Of a stretch of 64,000 nt of DNA, positions 1-8,307 are shown one piece after another (within the stretch, counting starts at the first letter, position 1; each line of letters opens with the position of its first letter). Position numbers and translations under genes: made by a program. The stretch comes from Pseudomonas marginalis (GTDB lineage Bacteria; Pseudomonadota; Gammaproteobacteria; Pseudomonadales; Pseudomonadaceae), in contig NZ_JALJWV010000001.1 of assembly GCF_024169655.1 (NCBI RefSeq), forward strand, positions 5,438,001-5,502,000. Direction: 5' to 3'. The notes under the pieces are model-generated. The model had not been told where the DNA came from and searched no databases. It worked only from the letters and a program-made list of their open reading frames with translations.

Positions 1-2
1 CT

Positions 3-113
3 GCGCACTTGCCGGGAGAGGCGATGAACGCGCAGCAACGGGCGGTGATGCATTTGGTGGAAATGGCAAAGGGGGTGGTGGATCGGGCGCTGGAGTGTGT
101 GCAACCTCGTTGA
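3..113 (+). CDS. C-terminal end of a small conserved protein (partial)
   Basis: An open frame enters from the left edge and ends at a TGA, giving 36 residues. The tail ends in EMAKGVVDRALECVQPR. An amphipathic helix ending in a DRAL motif is typical of the C terminus of short Pseudomonas-specific proteins of the DUF6124/DUF3077 type, but I match only a pattern here. The true start lies outside the window. A REPIN follows 14 bases after the stop. Confidence 0.45.
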   Translation, partial: AHLPGEAMNAQQRAVMHLVEMAKGVVDRALECVQPR

Positions 114-127
114 ACCACACATAACGA

Positions 128-234
128 ATGTGGGAGGGGCGGTGCGACGATTCGACTTGCCCCCGATTGCGGTGGGTCAGCTACACATAAGCTGACTGAT
201 CCACTGCTATCGGGGGCAAGCCCCCTCCCACATT
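128..234. repeat. REPIN (REP pair), fluorescens type with interrupted left arm
   Basis: Two inverted REP arms flank a spacer. The right arm is the standard form, a GGGGGCAAGCCCCC core followed by TCCCACA. The left arm begins TGTGGGAGGGG but carries about 15 extra bases (GGTGCGACGATTCGA) before the core resumes as CTTGCCCCCG. It lies between the partial gene and the exonuclease gene. Confidence 0.85.
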
Positions 235-268
235 TGGAGTTTCATTGTTCTTGAAAGCGCGCTCGGGC

Positions 269-880
269 TCAGAACCCGCGATGCTTCTTCAAATGCTCAT
301 TGATCTTCGCCGCCGGCACTTTCTGCAACGAACACAACAAGTCATGGGACAGCTCGCGCAAGCCATGGGTACGCCGCAGTTGCTCGGCCAGGTGCGCCGT
401 CAAGTTAGCCGCCATCTCCGCATCCGCCATGGCCCGGTGCGCCTGGCCGGTGTGGGGCAGTTGGGCGTAGCTGTTGAGGGTGCCGAGTTTATGGTTGGGC
501 GCCGCAGGCATCAGGCGACGGGCCAATAGCAGCGAGCAGGCGAATTTTTGCAGGCGGGTGCGGCGGATCAGGCCCAGTTCGAAGTCCCAGAACTTCTGGT
601 CGAACGCGGCGTTGTGCGCCAGCAGCGGCGTGGTGCCGACGAACTCGTTGACTTCGTTCATCACCCGCTCGGCCGGTGGCGCGCTGCGCAGCATGGCGTT
701 GCTGATGCCGGTGAGCTGTTCGATAAAGCCCGGCACGCGCACACCTGCGTTCATCAGGCTCTGGTAACGGTCCACGATTTGGCCGCGCTCAAGGATGACC
801 ACCGCGATTTCCGTGGCCCGGCAGTGGCTGCTCGGGGTGATGCCGGTGGTTTCAAAGTCGATGACCGCTATACGTTCCAA
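269..880 (-). CDS. DnaQ-like 3'-5' exonuclease (DEDDh family)
   Basis: This 203-residue protein has the full DEDDh exonuclease signature: DFETTG near the N terminus (D8, E10), HNAAFD (D94) and HRAMADAE (H148, D153). The family removes nucleotides from 3' ends with two metal ions. Free-standing short members are used in DNA repair or RNA trimming, and the substrate of this one cannot be told from the sequence. The start is TTG at 880, preceded by GGAG about ten bases upstream; no ATG fits and an in-frame stop lies just upstream. The gene is read away from the NYN-domain gene behind it, leaving 46 bases between them, so the two could share a transcript. Confidence 0.88.
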   Translation of the reverse strand: MERIAVIDFETTGITPSSHCRATEIAVVILERGQIVDRYQSLMNAGVRVPGFIEQLTGISNAMLRSAPPAERVMNEVNEFVGTTPLLAHNAAFDQKFWDFELGLIRRTRLQKFACSLLLARRLMPAAPNHKLGTLNSYAQLPHTGQAHRAMADAEMAANLTAHLAEQLRRTHGLRELSHDLLCSLQKVPAAKINEHLKKHRGF

Positions 881-926
881 ACCTGTTCCAACTCCGTCTA
901 AGCATTTATTTATTGAGCCGCAGCGC

Positions 927-1403
927 TTATTTGAGCAGCAACGCGCCTTCGATCGGCACGTAGCGGCTGGCGGCGCGTATCAGTGAGTTGGCCGTCAGCC
1001 CCGGTACGCCGTAGGCCACGGCTTCGACGCCATGCTTGTGGATGATGCGGTCGAGCAGCATGTCGAAGTCACCGTCGCCGGACGCCAACACCACTTCGTC
1101 AACGTTAGCGGCGGCGTCCATGATGTCGATAGTGATGCCCACGTCCCAGTCGCCCTTGGCCGAGCCGTCGCTGCGCTGGATGTAGGGCTTGAGCTTCACG
1201 GTAAAGCCCAGGTTGCGCAGGATCTGCTGGAATTGCTGCTGCTTGCTGTCGCCACGGTCGATGGCATAGGCATACGCCTCGACGATCTGCCCGCGCGAGC
1301 TGATGTCAGCCCACAGGGCCGCGTAGTTGAAGTGACAGCCATACGCCTGGCGCACGGTGTAGTAGAGGTTTTGCACATCGGCGAACACTGCAATTTTCTT
1401 CAC
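927..1403 (-). CDS. NYN domain protein (LabA/PIN-like)
   Basis: The 158-residue protein begins KKIAVFADVQNLYYTVRQ and contains GDWDVGITIDIMDAA and LASGDGDFDMLLDRI, the acidic clusters of the NYN/LabA branch of PIN-like nucleases. Members are predicted metal-dependent RNases; the cellular role here is unknown. I chose the GTG at 1403 because GGGGAA stands at the right distance upstream. A longer frame to 1511 only adds an arginine- and serine-rich stretch unlike the family. The gene lies downstream of the DUF2076 gene in the same direction, separated from it by a terminator. Confidence 0.85.
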   Translation of the reverse strand: MKKIAVFADVQNLYYTVRQAYGCHFNYAALWADISSRGQIVEAYAYAIDRGDSKQQQFQQILRNLGFTVKLKPYIQRSDGSAKGDWDVGITIDIMDAAANVDEVVLASGDGDFDMLLDRIIHKHGVEAVAYGVPGLTANSLIRAASRYVPIEGALLLK

Positions 1404-1489
1404 CGCACTTCCCCATGACTGCCGCTTGGACCCCGGACGCGAAGGTCCGCAAAGGTTGCCAGTATGCCAGTCACGGGAAAGTTTCCGGG

Positions 1490-1523
1490 AAAAATCAGCC
1501 CGGGGCGGCAAAGCGCCCCGGGC
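1490..1523 (-). terminator. Rho-independent terminator after the DUF2076 gene
   Basis: On the minus strand a perfect 10-bp GC stem (GCCCGGGGCG / CGCCCCGGGC, 6-base loop, plus coordinates 1498-1523) is followed by TGATTTTTCCC. It lies ten bases past the stop of the DUF2076 gene. Confidence 0.85.
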
Positions 1524-1532
1524 CTGGGTGCG

Positions 1533-2285
1533 TCAGACGAAGGAATCGTCGTCGTCGAAGGAAGAGGAATCGCTATCGGCGAAGCTGTCCGAGGCGTTGT
1601 CGCTGCCCCAACTATCATTGCCCGCGAATTTCTGGTCATCGTTGCCCCAGTTGCCGTTGTCACTGGCGGGCGCCGGCTCTTCACGGATGATTTCTTCCAC
1701 AACCTGCGGCTGTTGCGAGTTGTGATTGAACAGACTGCTGATACCTTGAGCCAGCATCACGCCACCGGCTACGCCTGCGGCGGTTTTCAGGGCGCCACCG
1801 AGAAAACCACTGCCGACTGGGGCGGCGGGTTGTTGTGGCTGTTGGTAATTCTGCTGCGGCGCTGCGTAGTTTTGTTGCGGCGCGGGCTGTCCAAAAGCGG
1901 GCCGTGCCGGTTCACGCCAGCCGCCGCCCGAAGAGGCCGGAGCGCTCTGTGTCGGTTGTGTATCTCGGGGACCGCCGCCAAAAATACTCGACAGAAAGCC
2001 ACCACCGCTCGGCGCCGGTTGTGCCGCCTGGGACTTGGCCCGCTGCAGTTCATCCTGCAATTGCTGGATCTGTTGCGCCTGTTGCTTGTTCTGCGCGTCG
2101 AGACTCTTGAGCGCGTGTTCCTGCACCAGGATCGACTGGGTCATGTAGTACCCGGCCGCCGGTTGGCGCGTCATATGCTCCTTGATCCGCGCTTCGGCCT
2201 GGGCGTCGCGGGGGGCTGAATCCGTTTCGGCTTGTTGCAGCCGTGAAAACAGTCCATCGATCAGGGTTTGCTCTTCGCTGTTCAT
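1533..2285 (-). CDS. DUF2076 domain protein
   Basis: This 250-residue protein starts MNSEEQTLIDGLFSRLQQAE, the hallmark N terminus of DUF2076 proteins (often annotated as periplasmic ligand-binding sensor, without firm evidence). The N-terminal ~90 residues form helices with a Gln-rich coiled coil (LDAQNKQQAQQIQQLQDEL). The middle is Gly/Pro/Gln-rich and includes a hydrophobic GGALKTAAGVAGGVMLAQGI segment. The last 40 residues are almost all Asp, Ser, Asn and Gly and end in DDDDSFV. I see no signal peptide. Function unknown. Confidence 0.85.
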   Translation of the reverse strand: MNSEEQTLIDGLFSRLQQAETDSAPRDAQAEARIKEHMTRQPAAGYYMTQSILVQEHALKSLDAQNKQQAQQIQQLQDELQRAKSQAAQPAPSGGGFLSSIFGGGPRDTQPTQSAPASSGGGWREPARPAFGQPAPQQNYAAPQQNYQQPQQPAAPVGSGFLGGALKTAAGVAGGVMLAQGISSLFNHNSQQPQVVEEIIREEPAPASDNGNWGNDDQKFAGNDSWGSDNASDSFADSDSSSFDDDDSFV

Positions 2286-2456
2286 GGCGACCTCGTTAGA
2301 TTGCCGGTAGAAATCATGGTCCGGCCTGTGATCAGGCCCGGTCCTCCTAGTTATGGGGGTGTTACCAGTTGTTTCAATGGTCTTTACTCAAGGTTTACGT
2401 TTGCTTGCTCACGGCACCTATCGGTTAAAGTGTGCCCCTGCTTTTTTCGGCCTGTG

Positions 2457-3125
2457 ATGACTCTGATGAATCCGTTAGACGTACTGCGCGACTCCTTCCG
2501 CTTCACCCGGCACAACCTGGGCGCCATCGTCCAGCTATGCCTGCCGCTGGTGATCCTCGAAGCCCTGCTGCAACAGGTGCTCGACCATACGCTCGGCCCG
2601 GACGCATTCCCCGGCTACAGCGTGATAGTGGGGTTGCTGGTGTATCCGCTGTACACCGGCGCGCTGATCCTGTTTCTCGACGCCCGCACCCGTGGCGAAT
2701 CGCCGCGCACCCAGGATGTGTGGGCCATGGCCCTGGCCCTGTGGCCGCGCTTCGCCCTGCTGACGGCGATGAGCACGCTGCTGATACTGCTCGGGCTGTC
2801 GCTGTATTTCCTACCGGGCCTGTGGCTGATGGTGGTGCTCGCGTTTGCCGAGTACCTGCTGGTGCTGCGCGGTATGCCCGCACTGCAGGCGATGAAGGAA
2901 AGTTTACGCCTGACCCGTGGGCATTTCTGGCGAATCCTGGTGTGCCTGCTGTGCGTAATGACGCCGCTGTGGCTGCTCAAAGGCGCCAGCATGGCGGCGT
3001 ATCCCGAGCCCGCGCCGTTGCTGGGGGTGCTGATCGACAGTGCGCACAGCTTCCTGCAGCTGTTTACCAGTGTGGTGCTGTTCCGTTTATTCATGCTGAT
3101 CGGTGGCGATGCCGACGTGCGGTGA
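2457..3125 (+). CDS. YciC-type inner membrane protein (UPF0259)
   Basis: The protein of 222 residues (219 if the second ATG at 2466 is used) opens with NPLDVLRDSFRFTRHNLGAIVQLCLPLVILEALLQQ and has about six hydrophobic segments. This pattern of a short cytoplasmic start, paired helices and a later LRLTRGHFWRILV segment is that of the YciC membrane family, whose function is unknown. The frame is open back to 2268, but that extension is not protein-like. Neither ATG has a strong ribosome binding site. It is followed 40 bases later by the endonuclease-fold gene. Confidence 0.8.
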   Translation: MTLMNPLDVLRDSFRFTRHNLGAIVQLCLPLVILEALLQQVLDHTLGPDAFPGYSVIVGLLVYPLYTGALILFLDARTRGESPRTQDVWAMALALWPRFALLTAMSTLLILLGLSLYFLPGLWLMVVLAFAEYLLVLRGMPALQAMKESLRLTRGHFWRILVCLLCVMTPLWLLKGASMAAYPEPAPLLGVLIDSAHSFLQLFTSVVLFRLFMLIGGDADVR

Positions 3126-3165
3126 TATGCTCGGGGCCACTCCTGACACGCTATAAGCCGAGCCG

Positions 3166-4254
3166 ATGACCCGTTTCTTGCGCATCACCTTGCTGGGCCT
3201 GCTGCTTATTGCAGGCCTGCTGACGGCCCTGATCTACAGCCTGACCTGGCGCCCCGCCGACAAGCAAACCCTGCCCGTTAGCTGCATCGCGCCGCGTGCG
3301 CCGACCCTGCTGCCCGGGCAGGCGCTCAAGGTGATGACCTGGAACGTGCAGTACCTGGCCGGCAAGAACTACGTGTTCTGGTACGACACCGCCGACGGCA
3401 GCGGCCCGGACGACCGCCCCACCGTCGAAGACATGGCCTTCAGCCTCGACGAGGTGGCCCGGGTGATTCGCGACGAACAGCCCGACATCCTGCTGTTGCA
3501 GGAACTCGATGAAGGCGCCAAGCCGTCCCACTACCAAGACCAGGTGAAGCTGCTCCAGGAGCGCCTGGCCGACCTCTACCCCTGCAGCGCCCAGGCGTTC
3601 GACTGGAAAGCCGACTTTATCCCCAACCTGCATATCTTTGGCAGCGTCGGCCGCAAGCTGGTGACCCTCAGTCGCTACCAGATCGAACACGCCGAACGCC
3701 TGCAACTGCCCGTGCCGCACGCCAACTTCATCAGCCGTCAGTTCCAACCCAAACCGGCGTTGCTGCTGACCTACCTACCGCTGAGTGACGGCGGCCAACT
3801 GGCGGTGCTCAACACCCGTCTGGAAGGCGACGAGCCGGGTCGTAGTGCGGTGCAGGAACAAGTCCAGGCCACGGTGAAACTACTCGACAAATTCGAGGGC
3901 CGCGGGACGCCCTGGTTGATCGGCGGGGATTTCAATGTGCTGCCACTGGGGCAATTCCTGCGCCTGGATGCCGGTAAACGCGGGCAGTATTCGCCAGACA
4001 GCGAACTGCATCTGCTGTGGGACAAATACCCGATGATCCCGAGCAACAGCGAATCCAGCGGGATTGATCGTGAGAAGTGGCTGACGCACTTTCCCAATGA
4101 CCCGAGCCTTGACGGGCCGGATCGCACCGTCGATTACCTGTTCTACAGTTCGCGGATCAAGCGGGTGGAGGCGAAGGTGCGCCAGGCGGATACGTTGCGC
4201 ATTTCCAACCATTTGCCGGTCATTGCACGGTTTCTGCTGCCGGCCGCGCAGTAA
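3166..4254 (+). CDS. Endonuclease/exonuclease/phosphatase family protein, membrane anchored
   Basis: The 362-residue protein has an N-terminal hydrophobic segment (residues ~5-25), then the fold signatures of this superfamily: MTWNVQYLA, LLQELDEG, GGDFNVLP and a late DRTVDYLFYSS...SNHLPV. These supply the metal-binding Glu and Asp and the catalytic His. Relatives cut DNA, phosphoinositides or phosphodiesters; no substrate can be assigned. The N-terminal anchor suggests action outside the cytoplasm. The stop is followed directly by a lone REP half-site (CCCCTCCCACA). Confidence 0.82.
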   Translation: MTRFLRITLLGLLLIAGLLTALIYSLTWRPADKQTLPVSCIAPRAPTLLPGQALKVMTWNVQYLAGKNYVFWYDTADGSGPDDRPTVEDMAFSLDEVARVIRDEQPDILLLQELDEGAKPSHYQDQVKLLQERLADLYPCSAQAFDWKADFIPNLHIFGSVGRKLVTLSRYQIEHAERLQLPVPHANFISRQFQPKPALLLTYLPLSDGGQLAVLNTRLEGDEPGRSAVQEQVQATVKLLDKFEGRGTPWLIGGDFNVLPLGQFLRLDAGKRGQYSPDSELHLLWDKYPMIPSNSESSGIDREKWLTHFPNDPSLDGPDRTVDYLFYSSRIKRVEAKVRQADTLRISNHLPVIARFLLPAAQ

Positions 4255-4286
4255 CCGCCCCTCCCACATTTGAATCGCTGTCACGC

Positions 4287-6794
4287 TTACTTTCTGGGTT
4301 TGATCCGCGCCGTCGCCTCGGCCACCAACGGGTCATCCGGCCAGTAATGCTTGGGATAGCGCCCCTTCAGATCCTTCTTCACCTCGGCGTAGGTACTGCG
4401 CCAGAAGTTCGCCAGATCCTGGGTCACCTGCACCGGCCGTCGTGCCGGTGATAACAGGTGCAACTTGACCACCTGGCGCCCGCCGGCAATGCGCGGTGTA
4501 TCCGCCAGGCCGAACAATTCCTGCAGGCGCACCGCCAGAATCGGCGGATGCTCGCTGTAGTCCAAACGCACCGAGGAGCCCGACGGCACCTTCAAATGCT
4601 GCGGCGCCAGTTCGTCCAGGCGTTGGGGTAGCGGCCAGGGCAACAGGTTGTGCAGGTAGCTGGAAATATCCAGGTTGGCGAAATGGCTGAGGCGCGAGAC
4701 CTTGCCCAGGTAGGGCATCAGCCAGTGTTCCAGGCTGGCGAGTAAGGCGCTGTCGCTGACGTCGGGCCATTCGCTGGTTTTGCCGGTGTCGAGCTCGCGC
4801 AGTAGCCTCACGCGGGCCTGCCATTGGCGCAGTTCCGGGGTCCAGGGCAACAGCTCCAGGCCTTTGCGCCGGACCAGGTTGACCAGCGCCTGGCTGCGCG
4901 CATTTTCGTCGAGGCCGCTGAGGGGTTCGCGGCTGAGCACCAGTTCGCCGACTTTGCGTTGGCGTTCGGCGCGCAGCACGCCTTCGCGCTCGTCCCAATC
5001 CAATTGATCGACGTTGCGCACTTGTTCGGCGAGCACCGTGTCGAACAGCGTCGGATCAAAATCCGCCGCCAGGTAGATGCGTTCTTCGCGCTGGCCCTGG
5101 CGGCTGCCCAGGTCGGCAATCACCAGCCAGGCTTGTTTCATCAGGCTGTCAGCCTCGGCGAAGACTGCGGCGCGGCCATTGGCCAGGCGGTATTCGGCGC
5201 CGCCGGGGCGGCGTTGTTGGGCCACGCGGTCGGGATACGCCAACGCCAGCAGCGCACCGAGCCAACGCGGATGTTCGGGGTCGGCCACCGGCTTGGTCGC
5301 CTGGCCGCGCAAATAGCCGCGATATTGCCGGGCCAACTGCTTGGCGCGCTGAACACCGCCCTGGGTGCCGCGTGCGCGTTCTTCACCGGACAATAACGCC
5401 AGGCGACTGTGCAAATCCGCCCCGCCCCCGCGCAGGATATCGCGCTCGCCCAACAGCGCCGCGACATCACACGCGGTGGCCGCCAGCCCCAAATCCTGCC
5501 CACGCAGCAACAGATGGGCGATGCGCGGATGGGCCGGCAGCTCGGCCATCTTCTGGCCGTGGGCGGTCAGTTTGTCGTCATTCAAGGCGCCAAGGCGTTG
5601 CAGCAGGTCCTGGGCCTGGGCATACGCGGCAGTGGGCGGCACGTCGAGCCACACCAACTGCGCGGGCGTAACGCCCCAACGCGCCAGTTGCAAGGCCAGC
5701 CCGGCGAGGTCGGCCGCGAGGATTTCCGCGCTGCCATAGGCGGCCAGGCCTTCGTGCTGGTCCTCGGACCACAGGCGATAACACACGCCCGGCTCCAGGC
5801 GCCCGGCCCGACCGGCACGCTGGGTGGCACTGGCGCGGGAGATGCGCTGGGTGTCGAGGCGAGTCATGCCGCTGCCGGGGTCGAAACGCGGCACACGTGC
5901 CAGCCCGGCGTCGATCACCACGCGCACGCCATCGATGGTCAGGCTGGTCTCGGCGATGTTGGTGGCCAGCACCACTTTGCGCTTGCCGGCGGGCGCCGGG
6001 TCGATGGCGGCACGCTGGGCGTTCAGGTCGAGTTCGCCATGCAGCGGGCAGAGCAGTACATCGGCGCGATCACCCAGAGCGTCCGCCAGTTGCTGGTTGA
6101 CCCGGCGGATCTCCGCCTGGCCGGGCAGGAACACCAGCACGCTGCCGGTTTCGTCCTGCAGCGCGTCGAGGATGGTCTGCACCAGGCGCGGCTCGATAAA
6201 CTCACCGACCTGGTACGGCCGCCCCCAGCGCATCTGCACCGGGAACATGCGCCCTTCGCTGCGCAGGATCGGCGCGTCATCCAACAACGCGGCCAGGCGT
6301 TCGCCTTCGAGGGTGGCGGACATCAGCAGGATTTTCAGCGGCTGCTCGTCGCGAAACAGGTCGCGGCCATTCAGGCTCAGGGCCAGCGCCAGGTCGGCGT
6401 CGAGGCTGCGCTCGTGGAACTCGTCGAAGATCAGCAGGCCCACGCCGTCCAGCGCCGGGTCGTCCTGCAGGCGGCGGGTGAGGATGCCTTCGGTGACCAC
6501 TTCGATGCGCGTGTTGGGGCCGACTTTACTGTCGAGGCGGATGCGATAACCAACGGTTTCACCGACCTTTTCCCCCAGCTCGCTGGCCAGGCGCTCGGCG
6601 GCGGCGCGCGCGGCCAGGCGGCGCGGTTCGAGCATCAGGATGGTCTGCCCGGCCAGCCAAGGCTCATTCAACAAGGCTAACGGTACGCGGGTGGTTTTAC
6701 CGGCGCCGGGCGGCGCTTCCAGCACGGCTTCATGGCGATTCGCCAAGGCGTCACGCAAGGCGGGTAAAACATCATCGATCGGCAACGAATTCAT
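4287..6794 (-). CDS. hrpB: ATP-dependent RNA helicase HrpB
   Basis: The 835-residue protein is a DEAH-type helicase. It has Walker A APPGAGKTT (~27-35), motif II DEFH (124-127), SATLEGERL, TNIAETSLTIDGV and QRAGRAGR, then the HrpB-specific C-terminal half ending KDLKGRYPKHYWPDDPL. HrpB is a conserved proteobacterial helicase whose target RNA is not well defined; it is unrelated to type III hrp genes. I chose the ATG at 6794, since the upstream 40 codons of the open frame lack homology. The length is normal for the family. The gene stands alone, read away from the REPIN behind it. Confidence 0.95.
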   Translation of the reverse strand: MNSLPIDDVLPALRDALANRHEAVLEAPPGAGKTTRVPLALLNEPWLAGQTILMLEPRRLAARAAAERLASELGEKVGETVGYRIRLDSKVGPNTRIEVVTEGILTRRLQDDPALDGVGLLIFDEFHERSLDADLALALSLNGRDLFRDEQPLKILLMSATLEGERLAALLDDAPILRSEGRMFPVQMRWGRPYQVGEFIEPRLVQTILDALQDETGSVLVFLPGQAEIRRVNQQLADALGDRADVLLCPLHGELDLNAQRAAIDPAPAGKRKVVLATNIAETSLTIDGVRVVIDAGLARVPRFDPGSGMTRLDTQRISRASATQRAGRAGRLEPGVCYRLWSEDQHEGLAAYGSAEILAADLAGLALQLARWGVTPAQLVWLDVPPTAAYAQAQDLLQRLGALNDDKLTAHGQKMAELPAHPRIAHLLLRGQDLGLAATACDVAALLGERDILRGGGADLHSRLALLSGEERARGTQGGVQRAKQLARQYRGYLRGQATKPVADPEHPRWLGALLALAYPDRVAQQRRPGGAEYRLANGRAAVFAEADSLMKQAWLVIADLGSRQGQREERIYLAADFDPTLFDTVLAEQVRNVDQLDWDEREGVLRAERQRKVGELVLSREPLSGLDENARSQALVNLVRRKGLELLPWTPELRQWQARVRLLRELDTGKTSEWPDVSDSALLASLEHWLMPYLGKVSRLSHFANLDISSYLHNLLPWPLPQRLDELAPQHLKVPSGSSVRLDYSEHPPILAVRLQELFGLADTPRIAGGRQVVKLHLLSPARRPVQVTQDLANFWRSTYAEVKKDLKGRYPKHYWPDDPLVAEATARIKPRK

Positions 6795-6857
6795 ACTGGC
6801 TCCAAAGCAGAGCGGCGAGTATAACGGCGAACTGTCGGATACCGGTGGTGGTCTCCC

Positions 6858-6956
6858 GTAGGCGCGAGCCTGCTCGCGAAAAATCACAGAGCACCACGCA
6901 CATTCAGGCAGCACGCGGTATCGTTAACGTCTTTCGCGAGCAAGCTCGCTCCTACA
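6858..6956. repeat. REPIN of the TAGGAGCGAGC type
   Basis: Two inverted arms (GTAGGCGCGAGCCTGCTCGC on the left, GCGAGCAAGCTCGCTCCTAC on the right) surround about 55 bases. This is the second REP family in the window; another copy is at 62043-62141. The left arm has lost one half of its palindrome symmetry (GGCGCGAGCC for GAGCGAGC). Confidence 0.8.
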
Positions 6957-6978
6957 GTGACTGACAGGAGTTTTTCTC

Positions 6979-7398
6979 ATGCGTATCGCTTCCCGGGTCA
7001 TCGGCGGTATCGTCGCCGTCACGCTGCTGAGCCAACTGACGGCCTGCGGTTCGATTTTCTACCCTGACCGCCGCGGCCAGATCGACGGCAAGATCGACCC
7101 GACGATTGCCGTGCTCGATGCCGTGGGCCTGCTGTTCTACGTGATCCCCGGCCTGATCGCCTTCGGCGTCGACTTCGCCACCGGCGCGATCTACTTCGAA
7201 CCGGGCAAGACCGCACAAGTCGCCCCGGAGAAACTGCACCAAGCCATCGGCGCCGACGGCAAGGTCGACACGGCCAAGCTGCAGACCATCATCCAGCAGG
7301 AAACCGGCCGCACCTTGCCGCTGGACGACCCGCGCATGATCCAGTTCAAGGGCAGCGTGCAACAACTGGCCGCCCTCGGCTTACAACCGTCCGCCTAA
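6979..7398 (+). CDS. Small conserved lipoprotein
   Basis: The 139-residue precursor has a lipoprotein signal (hydrophobic residues ~8-20, lipobox LTAC). After the lipidated Cys comes GSIFYPDRRGQIDGKIDPTIAVLDAVG and a second hydrophobic segment, LLFYVIPGLIAFGVDFATGAIYF. The rest is soluble. Relatives in Pseudomonas are sometimes misnamed polyribonucleotide nucleotidyltransferase; nothing here supports that. The start has a clear AGGAG. The cation transporter begins 15 bases after the stop, so the two are probably one transcript. Confidence 0.8.
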   Translation: MRIASRVIGGIVAVTLLSQLTACGSIFYPDRRGQIDGKIDPTIAVLDAVGLLFYVIPGLIAFGVDFATGAIYFEPGKTAQVAPEKLHQAIGADGKVDTAKLQTIIQQETGRTLPLDDPRMIQFKGSVQQLAALGLQPSA

Positions 7399-7413
7399 GG
7401 ATCTGATCCGCTT

Positions 7414-8307
7414 ATGACCAGCAGTCCCGAACACGCCCGGCTCTTGCGCCTGGCCACCCGCGCTTCGGTTGGCGTGGCCTCTGTGCTGATTGTGACCAAG
7501 GCCATCGCCTGGTGGCTCAGCGGCTCGGTGAGCATGCTCGCCGGGTTGACCGACTCACTGCTCGATGGCGTCACCTCACTGCTCAACCTACTGGCAGTGC
7601 ATTACGCCCTGCGCCCGGCCGATGACGATCACCGTTATGGGCATGGCAAGGCGGAGTCGCTGGCCGGTATGGCGCAGGCATTGTTTATCGCCGGCAGTGC
7701 GGTGCTGATTGCGCTGCAGGCATTTGAACGGATCAAGCATCCCGAGCCCGTGGGGGCGCCGTGGCTGAGCATTGGGGTGATTATTTTGTCCCTGGCGCTG
7801 ACCGTGGCCCTGCTGGTCCTGCAACACCACGTGGTGCGGGAAACCGGCTCAAGCGCCGTGCGCGCCGACTCGCTGCACTACCGCTCGGACTTGCTGCTCA
7901 ATGGCAGCATTTTGATTGCGCTGGTCTTGGCCGGTTTCGGTTTCCATCAGATCGACGCCTGGTTTGGCCTGGGCATCGCGGCCTACATTCTGTGGAGCGC
8001 GATCCAGATCGCCCGGGAAAGTTTTGCCGTGTTGATGGACGAAGAACTGCCGCCGGACGTCAGCCAGCACATGCTGGAATTGGCCCGTGGCGTACCCGGC
8101 GTGCTGGGCGCCCACGACTTGCGCACGCGGATCTCCGGCAACCACTGGTTTGTGCAGTTGCACCTGGAATTGCCGGGAGAGTTGACGCTGTCTGTCGCCC
8201 ACGGCATCAGCGACCAGGCCGCCGATGCCATTCACAAAGCCTACCCACGGGCCGAAGTGCTGGTACACGCCGACCCGTTGGACGTGGTGAGCGGCGCCCA
8301 GGCCTAG
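7414..8307 (+). CDS. fieF: Cation diffusion facilitator (FieF type)
   Basis: The 297-residue protein is a CDF family metal exporter with six membrane helices and a C-terminal cytoplasmic domain. Metal-site residues are visible: DSLLD in helix 2, HRYGHGKAE after it, and ADSLHYRSD in helix 5. The DSLLD / HYRSD pair gives the D-D-H-D site found in iron/zinc exporters of the FieF group. The gene ends inside the tail of the convergent DUF6515 gene, with a 4-base overlap. Confidence 0.85.
   Translation: MTSSPEHARLLRLATRASVGVASVLIVTKAIAWWLSGSVSMLAGLTDSLLDGVTSLLNLLAVHYALRPADDDHRYGHGKAESLAGMAQALFIAGSAVLIALQAFERIKHPEPVGAPWLSIGVIILSLALTVALLVLQHHVVRETGSSAVRADSLHYRSDLLLNGSILIALVLAGFGFHQIDAWFGLGIAAYILWSAIQIARESFAVLMDEELPPDVSQHMLELARGVPGVLGAHDLRTRISGNHWFVQLHLELPGELTLSVAHGISDQAADAIHKAYPRAEVLVHADPLDVVSGAQA

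Noticed and set aside
4287..6794. hrpB as a type III secretion gene in support of the effector candidate
   Set aside because: Despite its name, this HrpB is a DEAH RNA helicase and has no relation to the hrp secretion genes.
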